From Oxalobacteraceae bacterium (lineage in GTDB: Bacteria; Pseudomonadota; Gammaproteobacteria; Burkholderiales; Burkholderiaceae_D): a DNA stretch of 6,061 nt. Shown here piece by piece: positions 5,540 to 6,061 of the stretch. Each line of letters starts with the position of its first letter. The stretch's first letter is position 1. Below the pieces are notes generated by a model. The model did not search any database, was not told where the DNA came from, and saw only the letters and a program-made list of their open reading frames with translations. A program made the translations under genes and the position numbers. The stretch spans positions 1 through 6,061 of the forward strand of contig CANFGA010000205.1 of the NCBI GenBank assembly GCA_947446335.1, read 5' to 3'.

Positions 5540-6061
5540 CTAGTCAAAAGCCCAGATCATGTGCGCATCGAGATGCAGGCGCGCATGCGCTGCGAGCGCA
5601 TCGATCTGGGCTGATTCGGCCGCCAGCGCGGCGTCCAGCGCCAGGCGGCGCGTGTTCAACGCATCCGACAGCGTGGCCTCGCCCAGCCGGTACGCCGACA
5701 TCATCGTCGTCGCCTGCTGCGCGCTCTGGAGCCGTATCTGCTGCATCGTTTGCCAGATCGCATGGCTGCGCTCACCGTCGCTGATGACCCGCGCCGCACC
5801 CGACATGACCTTGATGCGCGCCAGCGCCAGCCGCTCTTGCGCCAGATTCGATTTCAATGCGGCGCTGTTGCTGTCGGCGCTGCGCGCGGCGCCCGGCAAC
5901 GGGATCGACAAACTGATGCCGAAGATGCGCTCCTGGCCACCTCGCTCGCGGCCGGCCCGAAATCCGATCGTCGGATCCGGCATCTTGTCGCTGGCAATCC
6001 TGCTGGCCTGCAACGCGACCAGATCGGCGTCGGCTTGCGCCAGTTCCAGCTCATGGTTGTC
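5540..6061 (-). CDS. TolC-family outer-membrane efflux protein, CzcC/CusC-like (C-terminal part)
   Basis: The minus-strand frame is open from the right edge to the TAG at 5542-5540, giving the last 173 residues of a protein that normally has about 400 to 480. The visible part starts in a long Ala/Leu-rich helix (NHELELAQADADLVALQ) and continues through PDPTIGFRAGRE and FGISLSIPLPG. These are the beta strands that cross the outer membrane, in a form common in the outer-membrane subunits of heavy-metal RND pumps such as CzcC. Then come two more helices with YRLGEATLSDALNTRR, the TolC-family pattern Y-x-x-GE-x-x-x-x-D-x-L. Such proteins form a trimeric channel that joins an RND pump and a periplasmic adaptor to the outside. 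The pump and adaptor would be expected on the minus strand, but just downstream is the convergent chemoreceptor, so they would have to lie to the right, upstream of this gene, or elsewhere. The metal-efflux assignment is an inference. Confidence 0.85.
   Translation of the reverse strand, partial: DNHELELAQADADLVALQASRIASDKMPDPTIGFRAGRERGGQERIFGISLSIPLPGAARSADSNSAALKSNLAQERLALARIKVMSGAARVISDGERSHAIWQTMQQIRLQSAQQATTMMSAYRLGEATLSDALNTRRLALDAALAAESAQIDALAAHARLHLDAHMIWAFD

Noticed and set aside
5357..5614. An 85-codon plus-strand frame bridging the chemoreceptor end and the efflux gene
   Set aside because: It is a proline/arginine-rich out-of-frame reading of both neighbours without a plausible start or domain.

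Overview
The window looks like chromosome of a betaproteobacterium, most likely of the Oxalobacteraceae group (Janthinobacterium, Duganella, Massilia or Herbaspirillum relatives). This is an inference from the high-GC codon use and from an MCP signalling domain very close to the enterobacterial Tsr/Tar type. No sequence search was possible. All genes look intact except the two cut by the window edges. I see no mobile element, tRNA, rRNA or CRISPR array.

Left part, minus strand (1-1098): the N-terminal part of a small plant-type [2Fe-2S] ferredoxin-like protein, cut by the left edge. Just upstream of it, 53 bp away in the same direction, is a ten-helix EamA/RhtA-type transporter.

Region 1099-1527 has no long gene but is dense in signals. 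It holds an 11-bp inverted repeat, two NtrC-like dyads (core CACC-N5-GGTG) and a well-formed sigma-54 (-24/-12) promoter at 1312-1327. After these come a perfect 12-bp palindrome, a possible 24-codon leader ORF and a duplicated 19-bp translation-initiation segment.

Central part, plus strand (1534-3215): an amidase-signature hydrolase followed by ureidoglycolate lyase (AllA), with a 4-bp GTGA overlap. This is a two-gene operon, probably for nitrogen scavenging from amides or ureides, and a hairpin follows immediately after it. The upstream sigma-54/NtrC-like layout fits control by nitrogen limitation and is the most interesting signal in the window.

Right part: an intact methyl-accepting chemotaxis protein with a periplasmic Cache-type sensor (3487-5478, plus strand). 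It converges on the C-terminal part of a CzcC/CusC-like TolC-family outer-membrane efflux protein on the minus strand, cut by the right edge. A hairpin lies between the two convergent genes.
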